Below, one piece after another: positions 63,269 through 64,000 of a stretch of 64,000 nt of DNA. Numbering within the stretch: position 1 is the first letter of the stretch; each line of letters starts with the position of its first letter. This DNA is from Drosophila miranda (lineage: Eukaryota; Arthropoda; Insecta; Diptera; Drosophilidae): positions 14,508,001-14,572,000 of the forward strand of contig NC_046677.1 in NCBI RefSeq assembly GCF_003369915.1. The letters are read 5' to 3'. Position numbers and translations under genes: made by a program. The notes under the pieces are model-generated. The model ran no database searches, was not told the origin of the DNA, and worked only from the letters and a program-made list of their open reading frames with translations.

Positions 63269-64000
63269 AGAGCTCGTCTCAAGTTTTCTTCTGTGCTTTT
63301 CCCTCGCTCTCTCTTTTTTTTTCTGTCGCTTGATCTGGAATCAGGGCTGACGGCCAACAAGCATCATTAGTCCTAATGAGCTGTGTGTAATAAAATTTCA
63401 TCACAAAATGTGTGCAAACAACATTAAAGCAGAGGTAAACAGCGTGCAGGAGTTAAGGATGCTAAAATTACCTTCAATCTGTGGCCCCTGCTCAAGAAAT
63501 TAATTAATAAACCAATTTGTGTTGCGCCCGTCGGTGAAGCTGATGAATATTAGAGGAGATTTCCTTCTCGAGGGTTTCCAATGAAATGCATCCTGCTGGG
63601 CCTTTGTGCATCTGCATTCTCAGACTTCTCAGAAACGTAGTAGATTGTACTCGCAAAATGGCAAGGAAAGGTTTTACAAGATAAAAGTGCTCTTCTAGAA
63701 TCTTCTAGAACAGATTATAATCCCTCGAAGCAACGAGGAACGACTCATTCTTCTAATTTAAGATTTCAAGATTGAAAGACAGCAGATGTTCAGTTTGGAA
63801 AACATATTTCTATATATATTTTTCCACTCATGTCATTCCCAAATGGAGGAGAGCTGCATTCATAACTTGGCCCCATTTCAATTGTGTCTCTATGGAAGGG
63901 AAGGGCCCCAGCGAAAGATGCCAAATTGTCGCCAAAGGGAGAGACCTCTGTCTCTACTGTCCTCTGCTTCGTTGGTCTTCTTCCCTGGCTTGTCTTCTCC

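Larger units (their letters stand above)
53975..64000. other. ~10 kb non-coding: 3' flank, intergenic or large intron
   Basis: No gene supported on either strand. Open frames here are short or driven by simple repeats (the longest, 61462-62025 minus, is mostly read-through of a GT tract and T-rich DNA). The AT-rich character, many TAATTA cores (57150, 63500) and absence of transposon protein motifs suggest regulatory or intronic DNA of a gene whose exons lie outside the window. Confidence 0.5.

Overview
The window is eukaryotic nuclear DNA from a fruit fly (Drosophila, subgenus Sophophora; the exact species cannot be fixed from sequence alone). Genes have short 50-80 bp introns, fly core-promoter motifs (DRE, Ohler motifs 1 and 5) and proteins that read as orthologues of D. 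melanogaster gammaTub37C, pigeon, Separase (Sse), smoothened and the palmitoyltransferase CG17075. Most of these sit on Muller element B in D. melanogaster (37C-D and 21B-E); Sse (64E, Muller D) is the exception, from memory of the melanogaster map.

Layout. 1-5545 is AT-rich and holds decayed transposons (two opposed Tc1-like fragments, a third Tc1-like fragment, a possible old LTR) and a small GC-rich minisatellite. 5546-9081 (minus) is a complete eight-exon pigeon/GSAP-like gene. From 7645 to 35624 lies the main feature: three head-to-tail copies of a ~9.1-9.4 kb unit. Each unit carries the 5' part of pigeon (complete only in copy 1), the whole gammaTub37C gene with the shared divergent promoter, three tiny cysteine-rich protein genes of the testis-type Cys-Gly-Pro sort, a LINE reverse-transcriptase fragment, an intronless Separase gene lying inside that LINE, and an AT-rich tail. 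The unit joints are identical, share a 3-bp microhomology and create a stop codon in the truncated pigeon copies. So a spindle-nucleation gene, the cohesin protease and putative sperm proteins have been amplified together, recently.

35625-38562 holds a short degenerate repeat and a truncated, broken smoothened pseudogene that has kept at least one intron. 38563-47063 is a normal gene-dense block: a 608-aa protein with a CIDE-N-like region, a basic 226-aa protein and an RGG/acidic/zinc-knuckle protein sharing a DRE-bearing divergent promoter, and a 697-aa coiled-coil protein on the minus strand. 47064-50983 is mostly non-coding and includes the long purine-rich leader of the DHHC palmitoyltransferase gene at 50984-53974. 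53975-64000 shows no gene, only simple repeats and AT-rich non-coding DNA.

Functionally the array is a dosage question: pigeon is effectively single copy, while gammaTub37C (458 aa, identical translation in all three), the three Cys-rich proteins (identical in all three) and Sse (five variable residues, catalytic His and Cys kept in all) appear to be three intact copies each. Copy 3 has lost about 290 bp just upstream of Sse and so may lack that gene's promoter.
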